From Actinomycetes bacterium (lineage in GTDB: Bacteria > Actinomycetota > Acidimicrobiia > Acidimicrobiales > Palsa-688): DNA of 41,537 nt. How positions within the stretch are numbered: the stretch's first letter is position 1; each line of letters begins with the position of its first letter. Shown here piece by piece: positions 17,326-26,398 of this stretch. Location: contig JAKBAM010000021.1 in NCBI GenBank assembly GCA_021809105.1, positions 1 to 41,537 of the forward strand. Direction: 5' to 3'. Below the pieces are notes generated by a model. That model was not told the origin of the DNA. It searched no databases and saw only the letters and a list, made by a program, of their open reading frames with translations. Both the position numbers and the translations under genes were made by a program.

Positions 17326-18197
17326 GGCACGATCTTGGCGATCGGCAACTCGATGATGTCAGTGGCACCGTGGTCCTTGAGCGCCGGGATGAGCGTGTTG
17401 ATGGTGGCCTTGGGCACCACCGCTTCTACCGCATACCCGTCCTCGCCGAAGAGCTTGGAGACTGTCGGCGATTTCATGGCCGGGACGACGGCGATGACGG
17501 CGTCGAGGTCGGCTCGGCCTACGTTCAGCTTGACCAGGACCCTGGTACGGGCCACGAGCGTGCCTTCGAGCAGGCTGTGGAGTTGCTGCATAGCATGGCG
17601 TTTCTCGTCGTCGGCCCATGCTGCTGGGTGGGCGACCAGTTCGGTGTAGGACTCGAGGATCGTGTCGATGATGCGCAGCCCAGCGGCGCGAAGCGCCCGG
17701 CCGGTCTCGGTTATCTCGACCACCGCGTCGGCGATCTCGGGGACCTTGGCCTCGGTCGCCCCGTACGAGAGCCTGACATCGGCTGCGATGCCGTGGCGCT
17801 CGAAATAGCGAGTCGACAGGCCGACGTACTCGGTGCTGACCCTGACGCCGTCGCGAAGATCGGCCACTCCCCTCACGGGCGAGTCGGCCGCGACGGCAAG
17901 TACCACCTTGATGGGCCTGTCGGTGGCTTTCGAGTATCGGAGCTGTCCCAGCGTGTGCACCTGGCTACCAGTCTCCGCTATCCAGTCACGCCCCGTGATT
18001 CCCAGGTCGAACATCCCTTCGGCGACGTAGAGCGGGATCTCTTGGGGCCGCAGGATTCTGACATCGGCCACGCGCGGATCGTTGATGGAAGCCCGATAGT
18101 CGACCTCCGAGGACCGGCTCACAGCCAGGTCAGCAGCCTCGAACAGGTCGAAGGTAGCCCTCTCGAGGGACCCTTTGGGCAGCACCAGGCGCAGCAC
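17322..18197 (-). CDS. hisG: ATP phosphoribosyltransferase (long form)
   Basis: A 291-residue first enzyme of histidine synthesis, joining ATP and PRPP. The type II periplasmic-binding-like catalytic domain has LRLVLPKGSLE at the N-terminus, VAEGMFDLGITGRDWI and VEITETGRALRAAGLRIID (PRPP loop region). A C-terminal ACT-like regulatory domain (about 215-291) marks the long form, which is histidine-inhibited and does not need HisZ. It starts at GTG two bases after ribH. No other his gene is present; hisE, often next to hisG in actinobacteria, is missing here. Confidence 0.96.
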   Translation of the reverse strand: MLRLVLPKGSLERATFDLFEAADLAVSRSSEVDYRASINDPRVADVRILRPQEIPLYVAEGMFDLGITGRDWIAETGSQVHTLGQLRYSKATDRPIKVVLAVAADSPVRGVADLRDGVRVSTEYVGLSTRYFERHGIAADVRLSYGATEAKVPEIADAVVEITETGRALRAAGLRIIDTILESYTELVAHPAAWADDEKRHAMQQLHSLLEGTLVARTRVLVKLNVGRADLDAVIAVVPAMKSPTVSKLFGEDGYAVEAVVPKATINTLIPALKDHGATDIIELPIAKIVP

Positions 18198-18199
18198 GC

Positions 18200-18778
18200 C
18201 TAGACCGCCCCCGGAACGATCCGTCGCAGGAGGTCAGCCATCTCGATGGCCGTCGCGGCCGCCTCGGCGCCCTTGTTGCCCGCCTTCGTCCCCGCCCGCT
18301 CGATGGCCTGCTCGATGGTCTCGGTGGTCAGAACACCGAACACCACCGGTACGCCGGTGTCGAGCGAGGCCCGTGCCACGCCAGCGGCGACCCCTCCGGC
18401 CACAAGGTCATAATGTCCGGTGGATCCTCGGATGACTGCTCCGAGGGTCACGACGCCTTGATATCGGCCGGAAGCAGCGAGGGACTTGGCCACCAGCGGG
18501 ATCTCGAAGGCGCCCGGGACCCACACGACATCGATAGACCCATCCGCCACGCCGTGCCGGGCGAACGTGTCGAGGGCGCCCGACAAGAGCCGATCGGTGA
18601 TGAGATCGTTCCAGCGGCTGCACACCACGACGAAGGACTTGGACGAGGTGTCGGCGACCAGCCGGCCCTGGTAGGTGGTTCCCACGACGGTGTGATGTCC
18701 CGCTGGTTCGGACACGCCACGCCCGGAGAGGGCTGGCTCGGTCATCGGGCTGGCCTGGGCCCCGGTCCGCTCGGTCAC
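18200..18778 (-). CDS. ribH: 6,7-dimethyl-8-ribityllumazine synthase
   Basis: Lumazine synthase condenses the DHBP product of RibB with the pyrimidine from RibD. The core contains [33 protein letters not shown] and [15 protein letters not shown] (substrate sites; the family usually has T-x-H-F/Y). The frame from GTG 18778 overlaps ribBA by four bases (GTGA) and gives 192 residues with a roughly 35-residue extension. An ATG 11 codons in is an alternative. Length and motifs fit the icosahedral or pentameric family. Confidence 0.96.
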   Translation of the reverse strand: MTERTGAQASPMTEPALSGRGVSEPAGHHTVVGTTYQGRLVADTSSKSFVVVCSRWNDLITDRLLSGALDTFARHGVADGSIDVVWVPGAFEIPLVAKSLAASGRYQGVVTLGAVIRGSTGHYDLVAGGVAAGVARASLDTGVPVVFGVLTTETIEQAIERAGTKAGNKGAEAAATAIEMADLLRRIVPGAV

Positions 18779-20037
18779 TCGGTGCTACCGGTCGGAGGTG
18801 CCCCCGGCAGTGACACGCTGGGGGGGAGCAGCTCCAGGTCGTGGCCCATGCGCTCGGCCTTGGTGGTCAGGTAGCGAATGTTGTCGGCGTTGGGCGCCGA
18901 TGTGATGGGCACCTGCTCGACGATCTCGAGGCCGAAGCCCTCCAGGCCGCCGCGCTTCGCCGGGTTGTTGGTGAGGATGCGCATGGTCGTGATCCCTAGG
19001 TCGACGAGGATCTGGGCGCCGATACCGTACTCGCGGTTGTCGATCGGCAGACCCAGCTCCAAGTTGGCATCGACCGTGTCGAAGCCGGCGTCTTGGAGGT
19101 TGTAGGCGTGGAGCTTGTTGGTGATACCGATGCCGCGACCCTCGTGGCCTCGGAGGTAGACGATTACACCGGCCCCTTCGGCCGCGATTCGAGCCATCGC
19201 AGCGTGAAGCTGGGCGCCGCAATCGCAGCGCCTCGACCCGAACACGTCTCCTGTGAGGCACTCGCTGTGTACCCGCACCAGCACGTCCGACTGGCCGCCC
19301 GGCTCCCCCATGATCAAGGCGAGGTGGGTCTCGCCGTCGAGGAGGCTGGCGTAGGAGACACAGGTGAACTCGCCCCAGTCAGTAGGGATGCGAGCCGCTC
19401 CGGTCCGCCGCACCAGCTGCTCGCTACGACGTCGGTGACGGACCAGGTCGGCGATGGTGACCACCACCAGGCCGTGCTCGTGGGCGAATGCCTCGAGCTC
19501 CGGTCGGCGGGCCATGCCCAAACCGTCAGCGGTGACCACCTCGGAGAGGACTCCCGACGGGGTAAGACCTGCCATGCGGGCCAAGTCGACCGCAGCCTCG
19601 GTGTGGCCGGCCCGCTTCAGCACCCCACCGTCTCGTGCCCGCAGCACGTGCACGTGGCCGGGCCGAGCTAGGTCGTCAGGACGGGTAGCTGGGTCGACCA
19701 GCGCCTTGACGGTGGTCGCCCGGTCGGCTGCCGAGATCCCGGTAGTGACGCCGTTCCGGGCGTCAACGGTAACGGTGAACGCTGTGCGCTGGGACTCCGT
19801 GTTGCGGGCGACCATCAGCGGGAGGTCCAACTCATCAGCGCGCCGCTCGGTGATCGCAGCGCAGATGAGCCCCGATGTGTAGCGCACGAAGAACGCCATG
19901 TGCTCCGAGGTCACATGCTCGCTGGCAATGATCAGGTCCCCCTCGTTCTCGCGATCCTCGTCGTCCACGACGACGACGATCTCGCCTCGGCCGATGGCGG
20001 CCACGGCCTGGTCGACGGTGCCCGATGTGATCGTCAT
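18775..20037 (-). CDS. ribBA: bifunctional DHBP synthase / GTP cyclohydrolase II
   Basis: A 420-residue fusion supplying both riboflavin precursors. The N-terminal RibB half (about 1-200) has [12 protein letters not shown] and [16 protein letters not shown]. The C-terminal RibA half has [21 protein letters not shown], whose three Cys bind zinc in GTP cyclohydrolase II, then [12 protein letters not shown] and [16 protein letters not shown] 20037 overlaps the ribE stop by four bases (ATGA). Both halves keep their key residues and look active. Confidence 0.97.
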   Translation of the reverse strand: MTITSGTVDQAVAAIGRGEIVVVVDDEDRENEGDLIIASEHVTSEHMAFFVRYTSGLICAAITERRADELDLPLMVARNTESQRTAFTVTVDARNGVTTGISAADRATTVKALVDPATRPDDLARPGHVHVLRARDGGVLKRAGHTEAAVDLARMAGLTPSGVLSEVVTADGLGMARRPELEAFAHEHGLVVVTIADLVRHRRRSEQLVRRTGAARIPTDWGEFTCVSYASLLDGETHLALIMGEPGGQSDVLVRVHSECLTGDVFGSRRCDCGAQLHAAMARIAAEGAGVIVYLRGHEGRGIGITNKLHAYNLQDAGFDTVDANLELGLPIDNREYGIGAQILVDLGITTMRILTNNPAKRGGLEGFGLEIVEQVPITSAPNADNIRYLTTKAERMGHDLELLPPSVSLPGAPPTGSTE

Positions 20038-20684
20038 GGCGCTTCCTCCGGAAAGGGCCCCCGCGCTAGCGCGCCGGAAGCCGGGACGTACGGGGAGTCG
20101 ACACCCGACAACAGGAGCCGCTCGGCATACTTGGCGATGACGTCGACCTCGAGGTTGACCCCGTCCCCGACCTGCCGGTGGCCGAAGGTGGTGACGTCGC
20201 TGGTGTGGGGGATGATGGCCACAGTGAACCCGTCATCGAGGACCTCGACCACCGTGAGACTGCATCCGTCCACCGTGACCGACCCCTTCGGCACCAGGTA
20301 TCGCAGGAGCCACGCAGGGGCTCGGACCCGCAGATCCGGTGCCGGGCGAATCACAGTGCCGACACCGTCTACGTGACCTTGCACCAGGTGGCCGCTCAGA
20401 CGGTCAGCCAACCGGACCGGACGCTCCAAGTTGACCGGGTCGCCTTCGCCGAGGCGCCCGAGGTTGGTGCGCCCGAGCGTCTCGGGGACCGCATCGGCAG
20501 CCCACCAACTGTCACCCAGGTCGACGACGGTGAGGCAGCAGCCGTTTACGGCGATGGAATCGCCGATACGACTGCCCACGGTCACCACCTCGGCGCCGAA
20601 GACCATCCGGGACGCGCTGGGGCCGGGCTCGATGGCCCGTAGCTGCCCGACCTCTTCGACGATCCCGGTGAACACAGCCGTCAC
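20034..20684 (-). CDS. ribE: riboflavin synthase alpha chain
   Basis: A 216-residue enzyme dismutating two lumazine molecules into riboflavin. The two lumazine-binding repeats are visible: MFTGIVEE-type start with [15 protein letters not shown] (first) and [13 protein letters not shown] with [15 protein letters not shown] (second). GTG 20684 overlaps the ribD stop by four bases (GTGA). Full length, no anomalies. Confidence 0.97.
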   Translation of the reverse strand: MTAVFTGIVEEVGQLRAIEPGPSASRMVFGAEVVTVGSRIGDSIAVNGCCLTVVDLGDSWWAADAVPETLGRTNLGRLGEGDPVNLERPVRLADRLSGHLVQGHVDGVGTVIRPAPDLRVRAPAWLLRYLVPKGSVTVDGCSLTVVEVLDDGFTVAIIPHTSDVTTFGHRQVGDGVNLEVDVIAKYAERLLLSGVDSPYVPASGALARGPFPEEAP

Positions 20685-21721
20685 GGTAGGGCGGATCGCG
20701 TTCTTTCCTCCAACGGGAACGCGGGGCGCAGGTCCAGGCGCACGTCGGCGCCGAGACGCTCCACACCCGTGATCGTGCCTCGCCAGATGTCGGCCATCGT
20801 CGCAGCGCCGGGGCCAGCGAACATCGGTACGCCGTCATCGCCTCCGAGGAGAGCCGGAGCGAGGTACAGCACGTAGCGGTCCACGAGCGCAGCTCTATGG
20901 AATTGGTGAGCCACGCCAGCGCCACCTTCGACGAGTAGCTGTAACACCCCCTTGGCTCCGAGGTGGTCGAGAAGCCCCGGGAGGGGGCCCCGGTGCTCGA
21001 TGGCCGGGGCGACGCGTGCACCGACCGGCACGGTGCCGAGGACCACTCTCAAGGGGGCGCGCCCGCTCACCCCTCGCACGGTGAGCGCAGGGTCGTCAGA
21101 CCGCACCGTGCCCGCACCGACTGCGATCGCATCGCTCTCCGAGCGGAGGCGGTGGGCGTCGAGGCGTGCTTCGGGCCCGGTGATCCACTGGCTGGTCCGA
21201 TCGGGCGCCGCTATCCGCCCGTCGAGAGTAGCGGCCAGCTTGAGCACGACCAGGGGGCGTCCGTGGCGCCGGTGGTGCAGGTACGCGGCCAACTGCTCGG
21301 CCGCCTCCTCGGCCCCTACCCCGAGGGTCGTGAGGATCCCGGCAGCACGCAGTCGCTGGAGGCCGGCTCCGGCCACCCGGTGATCGGGATCCTCGAGGGC
21401 GACCACCACCCGGCTGACACCGGCCGCGATCAGCGCGTCGGCGCAAGGTGGGGTGCGCCCGTGGTGAGAGCAGGGCTCGAGCGTGACATAAACCGTGGCG
21501 CCCCGGGCCGACGTGCCCGCCAACTCGAGAATCGTCGCCTCCGCATGCGGGCCGCCGGGCGGCGATGTGGCTCCTATGACCACCGGCGAGTCGTCGGCGG
21601 GGACGAGGACCGCGCCGACCCAAGGATTGGGCGAGGTGGTCGTGCGCACGCCCGTGGCCGCCGCGAGCGCCTCCGCCATCCAGGTCTGGTCCTCGGGCTG
21701 TTCGCCCTCTAGTCGGGTCAC
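20681..21721 (-). CDS. ribD: bifunctional pyrimidine deaminase/reductase RibD
   Basis: A 346-residue enzyme for the second and third steps of riboflavin synthesis. The N-terminal zinc deaminase has PPGGPHAEATIL and TLEPCSHHGRTPPCADALI (zinc His and two Cys, catalytic Glu). The C-terminal reductase has LAATLDGRIAAPD, AIAVGAGTVRSDDPALTVR and LLVEGGAGVAHQF. The segment between the NADPH-binding strands is short, as in other actinobacterial RibD proteins. GTG 21721 overlaps the mog stop by four bases (GTGA). Confidence 0.96.
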   Translation of the reverse strand: MTRLEGEQPEDQTWMAEALAAATGVRTTTSPNPWVGAVLVPADDSPVVIGATSPPGGPHAEATILELAGTSARGATVYVTLEPCSHHGRTPPCADALIAAGVSRVVVALEDPDHRVAGAGLQRLRAAGILTTLGVGAEEAAEQLAAYLHHRRHGRPLVVLKLAATLDGRIAAPDRTSQWITGPEARLDAHRLRSESDAIAVGAGTVRSDDPALTVRGVSGRAPLRVVLGTVPVGARVAPAIEHRGPLPGLLDHLGAKGVLQLLVEGGAGVAHQFHRAALVDRYVLYLAPALLGGDDGVPMFAGPGAATMADIWRGTITGVERLGADVRLDLRPAFPLEERTRSALP

Positions 21722-22203
21722 GGGTGGTGAGTAGGTGCCCCGCTCAGCAGGTCGAGGGCGTGCGGGAGCACGTCGAGCACGGCCGTTAGGCATTCGACGG
21801 CCCCTTTGGGTGATCCCGGCGTGTTGAGGATGATCGTCTGACCCCTGATGCCGGCCACCGCGCGCGACAGGCGGCCGAGCGGCGACGCGAGACGCATGGC
21901 CTCCGCCAATCCGGGGGCCGGCCGGTCGAGGACCTCCGTAGTGCCCTCGGGCGTGTGGTCTCGCGGGGAGAACCCGGTCCCTCCGGTCGTGACGACCAGG
22001 CCACTGAAGCCGGCGCAGGCCCTGGCCAGCTCGCCGGCCACCGCGGCTATGCCGTCGGCTATCACGCTGCGCCCGACCACGACGAAACCAGCGGTTGTCA
22101 GGGCCTCTTCCAGGGCAGCGCCTGAGCGGTCCTCGCGGCTGCCGGCGACGACCCCGTCGGAGACGGTGACAACCTTGGCCTGGCGAGCCGCCGCCCGGGT
22201 CAC
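21718..22203 (-). CDS. molybdopterin adenylyltransferase-like protein (MogA/MoaB family)
   Basis: A 161-residue MoCF-domain protein that would adenylylate molybdopterin or bind it during molybdenum cofactor assembly. Motifs are VVTTGGTGFSPRDHTPEGT (about 69-87) and ILNTPGSPKGAVECL. It is inserted between rpe and ribD with four-base overlaps on both sides, so it must be co-translated with the riboflavin genes. No other Mo-cofactor gene is in the window. MogA and MoaB cannot be separated by eye. Confidence 0.88.
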   Translation of the reverse strand: MTRAAARQAKVVTVSDGVVAGSREDRSGAALEEALTTAGFVVVGRSVIADGIAAVAGELARACAGFSGLVVTTGGTGFSPRDHTPEGTTEVLDRPAPGLAEAMRLASPLGRLSRAVAGIRGQTIILNTPGSPKGAVECLTAVLDVLPHALDLLSGAPTHHP

Positions 22204-22865
22204 GCCGCCTCCCGCGCGGCGTCGCCTGCGGCTCGCAGTTCCCGGGCGGCAGCAGCCGGGTCCTCGTGGGCGAAGATGGCGCTGCCGGCCACGAACATCT
22301 CGGCGCCGGCGCCTGCCACCCTGGCGGCGGTGCCGGTGTCGATGCCGCCGTCGACCTCCAAGGTCACGTTGTGTCCGGCGCTATCAATGGCTTTGCGGGC
22401 CCTGGCGATCTTCGGGACCATCTCCTCTATGAACGACTGGCCGCCGAAGCCCGGATGCACGGTCATGACCAGCAGCAGGTCGATGCGTTCCAGCCAGCGG
22501 ATGCAGTCGTCGATGGGGGTTTCGGGATTGACAGCCAGCCCGACAGCCAGCCCGAGGTCGCGCATCCGGTAGATCAGATCGGAGGTGCCACCGATTTCCA
22601 CGTGCACGCTGCAACTGTCCGCTCCGGCTCTGCGGAAGGCCTCCAGGTACTCCCCCGGATTGGTCATCATCAGGTGACAGTCCAGGTAGAGGTCGGTGTG
22701 CCGCCGAATCGCCCTTACGACCGGTGGGCCGACCGTCAGGTTGGGGACGAAGTGGCCGTCCATGACGTCGACATGCAGCCAGTCGGCTTCTGCCGCCACC
22801 CTGTTGATGTCCTCCCCGAGCGCGGCGAAGTCGGCCGAGAGGATGGAGGGGGCGATGCGGGTCAT
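22200..22865 (-). CDS. rpe: ribulose-phosphate 3-epimerase
   Basis: A 221-residue TIM-barrel metalloenzyme interconverting ribulose 5-phosphate and xylulose 5-phosphate; ribulose 5-phosphate is also the RibB substrate, which fits its place before the rib genes. Motifs are IAPSILSADFAALGED, HVDVMDGHFVPNLT, LDCHLMMTNP, MTVHPGFGGQ and EVDGGID, holding the metal ligands and catalytic Asp residues. ATG 22865 gives the standard MTRIAPSIL start. It lies 62 bp after rsmB. Confidence 0.97.
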   Translation of the reverse strand: MTRIAPSILSADFAALGEDINRVAAEADWLHVDVMDGHFVPNLTVGPPVVRAIRRHTDLYLDCHLMMTNPGEYLEAFRRAGADSCSVHVEIGGTSDLIYRMRDLGLAVGLAVNPETPIDDCIRWLERIDLLLVMTVHPGFGGQSFIEEMVPKIARARKAIDSAGHNVTLEVDGGIDTGTAARVAGAGAEMFVAGSAIFAHEDPAAAARELRAAGDAAREAA

Positions 22866-22927
22866 CACCCGACGAATGTACGGCGGTAACGATCCGCGGG
22901 CCAACAGATCACCGGATCAACCGGTCC

Positions 22928-24184
22928 TCAGGCCGTCCGCCGTAGAAGCAGCAGGTACATGCCGTCGGTGCCGGCGGCCTGTGGCAGGAGGAGTGCGCCT
23001 CGGCCGGCGGGAGTCCACGGCGGCCCCGGTGGCGGAAGAGGCGCCAGCCACGGGAGGGCGGACGCGGCCCACCGGTCGATAGCGGCGGTCTCGACGACGG
23101 TCAGCGTGCAGACGCTGTACGCGACCGTCCCCCCGGGGCGAACGAGGTCGGCGGCCGCCTCCAGCAGTTGGCGCTGCAAGAGGGCCAGACGGTCGACATC
23201 GGTGGCGCGAACCCTCCAGCGGGCGTCGGGACGGCGCCGCAGCACCCCGAGCCCCGAGCAGGGGGCGTCCACCAGGACCCGATCGGAGATAGCTGGGCGC
23301 AGCGGCGGAGCCGTCCCGTCAGCCACCACCGTGACCACGTTCTCGAGGCCGAGCCCAGCGACGTTGCCAGCCACTATCCGGGCTCGGTCGGTGGCCCGGT
23401 CGGCGGCCACGACAAGCGCGGGCCCGCCTTGCTGAGCGCCGCCCTGAGCTGGGATCGGGTCGGCCGCCCCGTAGGCCATGGCGGTCGCCTTGCCGCCCGG
23501 CGCTGCGCAGAGGTCGACCACGAGCTCCCCGGCCTGCGCTCCAACCGCGGCAGCCACCCATTGGCTGGCCTGATCCTGCGTGTAACCATCGGACCGCCGT
23601 GTCACCGATGGGGCGGTGTTCATTACCACGAGCGCTTCCCGGGCGGCCGCCGGGCCCAGGTCGCGGGCCAGTCGAGCGACGATCCAGTCCGGGTACGAAA
23701 GCTCCGTGGCCGGATCCGGCCAGCGTAGGTCGCCTCCTCCGACGTCCCCGGCGACCTTGCGCAGCACTGCGTTGACCACACCGCGACCGGGACCGCGGAC
23801 CTCTTCCACTGTGGCCGAGACTGCGGCGTGGGGTGGGGTTCTGAGATGGGCAAGCTGGTAAGCGCCGAGCCGGAGACCGGCGCGGACCTCAGGGTCGGTG
23901 TGGCCCCGGAGGTGGCGATCGACCAGCCAGTCGCATGCTCTACGCATCCGGCAGGTGCCATACACCAGCTCAGTGACGAGACCTCGGTCACGCTCATCGA
24001 GGCCGGTGTGCTCTAGCAGCCTGGGTACCACGACGTTGGCCCTGCCTCCACCTTCTATCTCGAGGAGTGCCTCCAAAGCCACGCGGCGAGCTGTCAGAGC
24101 GACGGGCCGCGCCCCGCCTCGCGCCGATCCCGTCCCCATCCTCGGCGGTCGTCGAGCCGGCGCAGGACGTTGCGGCGGCGTCAT
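22928..24184 (-). CDS. rsmB: 16S rRNA m5C methyltransferase RsmB, shortened linker
   Basis: A 418-residue protein with an N-terminal NusB-like RNA-binding domain (about 25-170) and a C-terminal AdoMet methyltransferase: VDLCAAPGGKA (about 224-234), VDAPCSGLGVLRRRPDARW (Cys about 309) and YSVCTLTVVE (Cys about 359), the two family catalytic cysteines. ATG 24184 overlaps the fmt stop by four bases (ATGA). The stretch between NTAPSVTRR and QDQASQW is only about 15 residues, where E. coli RsmB has about 60, so most of the small domain before the catalytic core is missing. Confidence 0.92.
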   Translation of the reverse strand: MTPPQRPAPARRPPRMGTGSARGGARPVALTARRVALEALLEIEGGGRANVVVPRLLEHTGLDERDRGLVTELVYGTCRMRRACDWLVDRHLRGHTDPEVRAGLRLGAYQLAHLRTPPHAAVSATVEEVRGPGRGVVNAVLRKVAGDVGGGDLRWPDPATELSYPDWIVARLARDLGPAAAREALVVMNTAPSVTRRSDGYTQDQASQWVAAAVGAQAGELVVDLCAAPGGKATAMAYGAADPIPAQGGAQQGGPALVVAADRATDRARIVAGNVAGLGLENVVTVVADGTAPPLRPAISDRVLVDAPCSGLGVLRRRPDARWRVRATDVDRLALLQRQLLEAAADLVRPGGTVAYSVCTLTVVETAAIDRWAASALPWLAPLPPPGPPWTPAGRGALLLPQAAGTDGMYLLLLRRTA

Positions 24185-25050
24185 GCTCCGAGGGCCTCCC
24201 CCGGAGAGGGGCGGGCACCGCGTGCCCACTCGGCTCCGGCGACAGGGCGACGCCCCTCGGGTTGTACCGTGACCAGACGCAGGGCGCCATCGCCGGTTGT
24301 CACGACGTCACCCGCCAGGTCGCCAGGTCGACCGACCCCACTGGTGTCGCCCGGCTCCGGCGAGGCGTCGAGCACCAGCAGCCGCCGACCTCGCCAGGTG
24401 GTCCAGGCCCGTCCCACCCTCACCACCCTGCGCAACTCCTCGGTGGTCATCCCCCAGACCAACTCCAGCTCGCCCGGATCCAGCTTGGCGGCGTAGGTGA
24501 CCTCGTCGCCTTGGGCCTCCGGCTCGCCGAGGCCCTGGCTCAGGGCGTCGACCAGCATCGAAGCGCCGGTCCGGGCGAGCTTCGAGCGCAGATCCAGGGC
24601 GGTGTCGTTGGCGCCGATTGGCACAACCTCCCGCCGGTACACCGGCCCAGTGTCGAGGCCCTCGTCCAGAGCCATCAGGCACACGCCGGTCTCGGCATCC
24701 CCCGCCAGGATCGCTCGTTCCACCGGCGCCGCTCCCCGCCACCGAGGCAGAAGGGAGAAATGCACATTGACCATTGGGATCTCGGCCAGGACCTCGGGCC
24801 GGATGATCCGACCATAGGCCACGACCACACCCAGCTCCGCCCCGAAGCCCACGACATCGGAGGCCCGGTCCGAGACCGGCAGCCCCAGCTCCAAAGCCGC
24901 AGCCTTCACCGGGCTCGGCGTCGCCCGGCCCCGTCGGCCACGCCTGGTGTCGGCGCGGCTGACCACCAGCACCACTTCATGGCCGGCGGCGACCAGCGCT
25001 CGTAGTGCCACCACGGCAGGATCGGGCGTACCGAGGAAGACCAGGCGCAG
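24181..25050 (-). CDS. fmt: methionyl-tRNA formyltransferase, probable CUG start
   Basis: A 289-residue enzyme that formylates initiator Met-tRNA with 10-formyl-THF. RLVFLGTPDPAV is the N-terminal strand, NVHFSLLPRWRGAAPVERAI includes the catalytic Asn-His and SLLP loop, and ETGVCLMALDEGLDTGP follows; the C-terminal domain is present. No ATG, GTG or TTG lies at the family start. CTG 25050, which gives MRLVFLGTP, has GGGAG six bases upstream. A TTG at 25098 would add 16 unconserved residues. First gene of the fmt-rib run, 72 bp from a divergent methyltransferase gene. Confidence 0.94.
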   Translation of the reverse strand: MRLVFLGTPDPAVVALRALVAAGHEVVLVVSRADTRRGRRGRATPSPVKAAALELGLPVSDRASDVVGFGAELGVVVAYGRIIRPEVLAEIPMVNVHFSLLPRWRGAAPVERAILAGDAETGVCLMALDEGLDTGPVYRREVVPIGANDTALDLRSKLARTGASMLVDALSQGLGEPEAQGDEVTYAAKLDPGELELVWGMTTEELRRVVRVGRAWTTWRGRRLLVLDASPEPGDTSGVGRPGDLAGDVVTTGDGALRLVTVQPEGRRPVAGAEWARGARPSPGEALGA

Positions 25051-25122
25051 AGGGGGCTCCCGGGTCAGGGGGTTCGGTGGTCGTGGGGCACCGGTCAACA
25101 GTACCGGTACCCTCGATCGGTC

Positions 25123-25731
25123 ATGCCGTCCGGTCAGTACTTCGAAGCCGAGCCTGGGATTGCGTCGCGGCCGGGGCGGGTGACCCTCGCGCTGGCGGAC
25201 CTCACCGCCGAGCTGGCGGTCGACCGGGGTGTCTTCTCCTCGGCTCGCATCGACCCAGGGACCCTCGTCCTGTTGCGAGCGCTGCCACCCCTCGCCGACG
25301 GTACCGTGCTCGATCTTGGGTGCGGGTATGGGCCCATTGCCTGCACTCTGGCGCATCGCTCTCCCGGCTCGACGGTGTGGGCGGTCGATGTCAACCAGCG
25401 AGCGGTCGCACTCACCGTGGCCAACGCCGCTTCCATGGGGCTGCCCAACGTGCACGCCGCCGGTCCCGACGGGCTGCCCGACGACATACGCTTCGACGCC
25501 ATAGTCTCCAACCCTCCAATCCGGGTGGGCAAGGACGCTCTCCACGGCGTTCTGGAGCGCTGGCTCCCCCGGTTGGCCCCAGGAGGCGAAGCCTGGCTGG
25601 TCGTCCACCGCCACCTGGGTGCAGATTCCCTCGCTGCATGGCTGGCCGCCGGCGGCCGGGGTGTCGAGCGGCGAGCCTCGAAGCAGGGCTATCGGCTGCT
25701 ACGGGTTACCGGCGGGGAGAAGAAGCCGTGA
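25123..25731 (+). CDS. RsmC-like methyltransferase (MTS domain)
   Basis: A 202-residue class I AdoMet methyltransferase resembling the catalytic half of RsmC (16S rRNA guanine methylation). Seen are TVLDLGCGYGPIA (AdoMet motif I, about 61-73), VDVNQRAVALTVANA (motif II) and VSNPPIRVGKDAL (motif IV, NPP catalytic loop). Single-domain relatives are common in actinobacteria. A TACCCT -10 lies nine bases before the ATG, so the leader would be very short. It overlaps the next gene by four bases (GTGA). The substrate is not certain. Confidence 0.85.
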   Translation: MPSGQYFEAEPGIASRPGRVTLALADLTAELAVDRGVFSSARIDPGTLVLLRALPPLADGTVLDLGCGYGPIACTLAHRSPGSTVWAVDVNQRAVALTVANAASMGLPNVHAAGPDGLPDDIRFDAIVSNPPIRVGKDALHGVLERWLPRLAPGGEAWLVVHRHLGADSLAAWLAAGGRGVERRASKQGYRLLRVTGGEKKP

Positions 25732-26249
25732 GGCAGCTGAAGCCGACCGACCTCAAGCGCCTGCATCGGGAGTGGAACCGTCGTAGCGGCGGGCGCCTCG
25801 CCCTCCTCCTGGACGGGGTGGCCTCCCCCTGGAACGTCGGCTCGATTGCCCGCACCGCCGCCGCCTACCGGGTCGAGCACGTCTACCTCGGCGCCGGTGC
25901 GCTCTCCCCCGGCCACCACAAGGCGGGTAAGACCTCAATGGGTACCGAGCGCTACCTGTCTTGGACCACCTTCGAGCGGACCCCCGACGCAGCCGATGCG
26001 GCGAGGGAGGACGGTTTCACCGTGGTGGGCCTCGAGCTGGCCGACAACGCCGTTCCACTGCATTTGGTGACCGCCGGGCCCGACGTCTGCTTGGCTGTCG
26101 GGCACGAGGACCACGGCTTGTCGCAGGCCACCTTGTCCGCGTGCGATGCGGTGGCCTTCCTGCCTCAGCTGGGCCGGGTGGGATCGCTCAACGTCGCTAC
26201 GGCCACCGCTATCGCGCTCTACGAGCTGAGGCGGCGGGAGTGGACCTGA
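25728..26249 (+). CDS. SPOUT-family RNA methyltransferase (TrmH-like)
   Basis: A 173-residue protein made almost wholly of a SPOUT knot domain: LLDGVASPWNVGSIARTAAAYRV (motif 1), LAVGHEDHGLSQATLSACD (motif 2) and LPQLGRVGSLNVATATAIALYEL (motif 3). It would transfer a methyl group to a ribose 2'-OH in tRNA or rRNA. GTG 25728 is chosen for the GTGA overlap with the upstream methyltransferase; the frame is open upstream only as a shadow. The lack of an N-terminal substrate domain makes it TrmH/TrmL-like rather than RlmB-like. Confidence 0.88.
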   Translation: MRQLKPTDLKRLHREWNRRSGGRLALLLDGVASPWNVGSIARTAAAYRVEHVYLGAGALSPGHHKAGKTSMGTERYLSWTTFERTPDAADAAREDGFTVVGLELADNAVPLHLVTAGPDVCLAVGHEDHGLSQATLSACDAVAFLPQLGRVGSLNVATATAIALYELRRREWT

Positions 26250-26324
26250 GCAGGGAGCGCCTTCCTCGCCCGGCAAGCTGCCCGTGTCATGAGCATTCAG
26301 GGGCGCCGTGGGCCAGGGGCACGC

Positions 26325-26371
26325 AACGCTGCGCGTTTTGGGCGAGACCCTGTCGGAAAACGCGCAACGGT
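26325..26371. terminator. bidirectional terminator stem-loop
   Basis: TGCGCGTTTT (26330-26339) pairs perfectly with AAAACGCGCA (26357-26366), and the pairing can extend past one mismatch. The loop is 17 bases. It lies in the gap between a convergent SPOUT methyltransferase gene and priA, and it places a T run in the stem on both strands. Confidence 0.6.
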
Positions 26372-26398
26372 GTCCTGTTTCCGCCGGTCCTCCATTTG

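Noticed and set aside
20681..22865. FMN riboswitch before the rib genes
   Set aside because: rpe, mog and ribD overlap one another and no RFN-like conserved bases were seen in the 62-bp rsmB-rpe gap.
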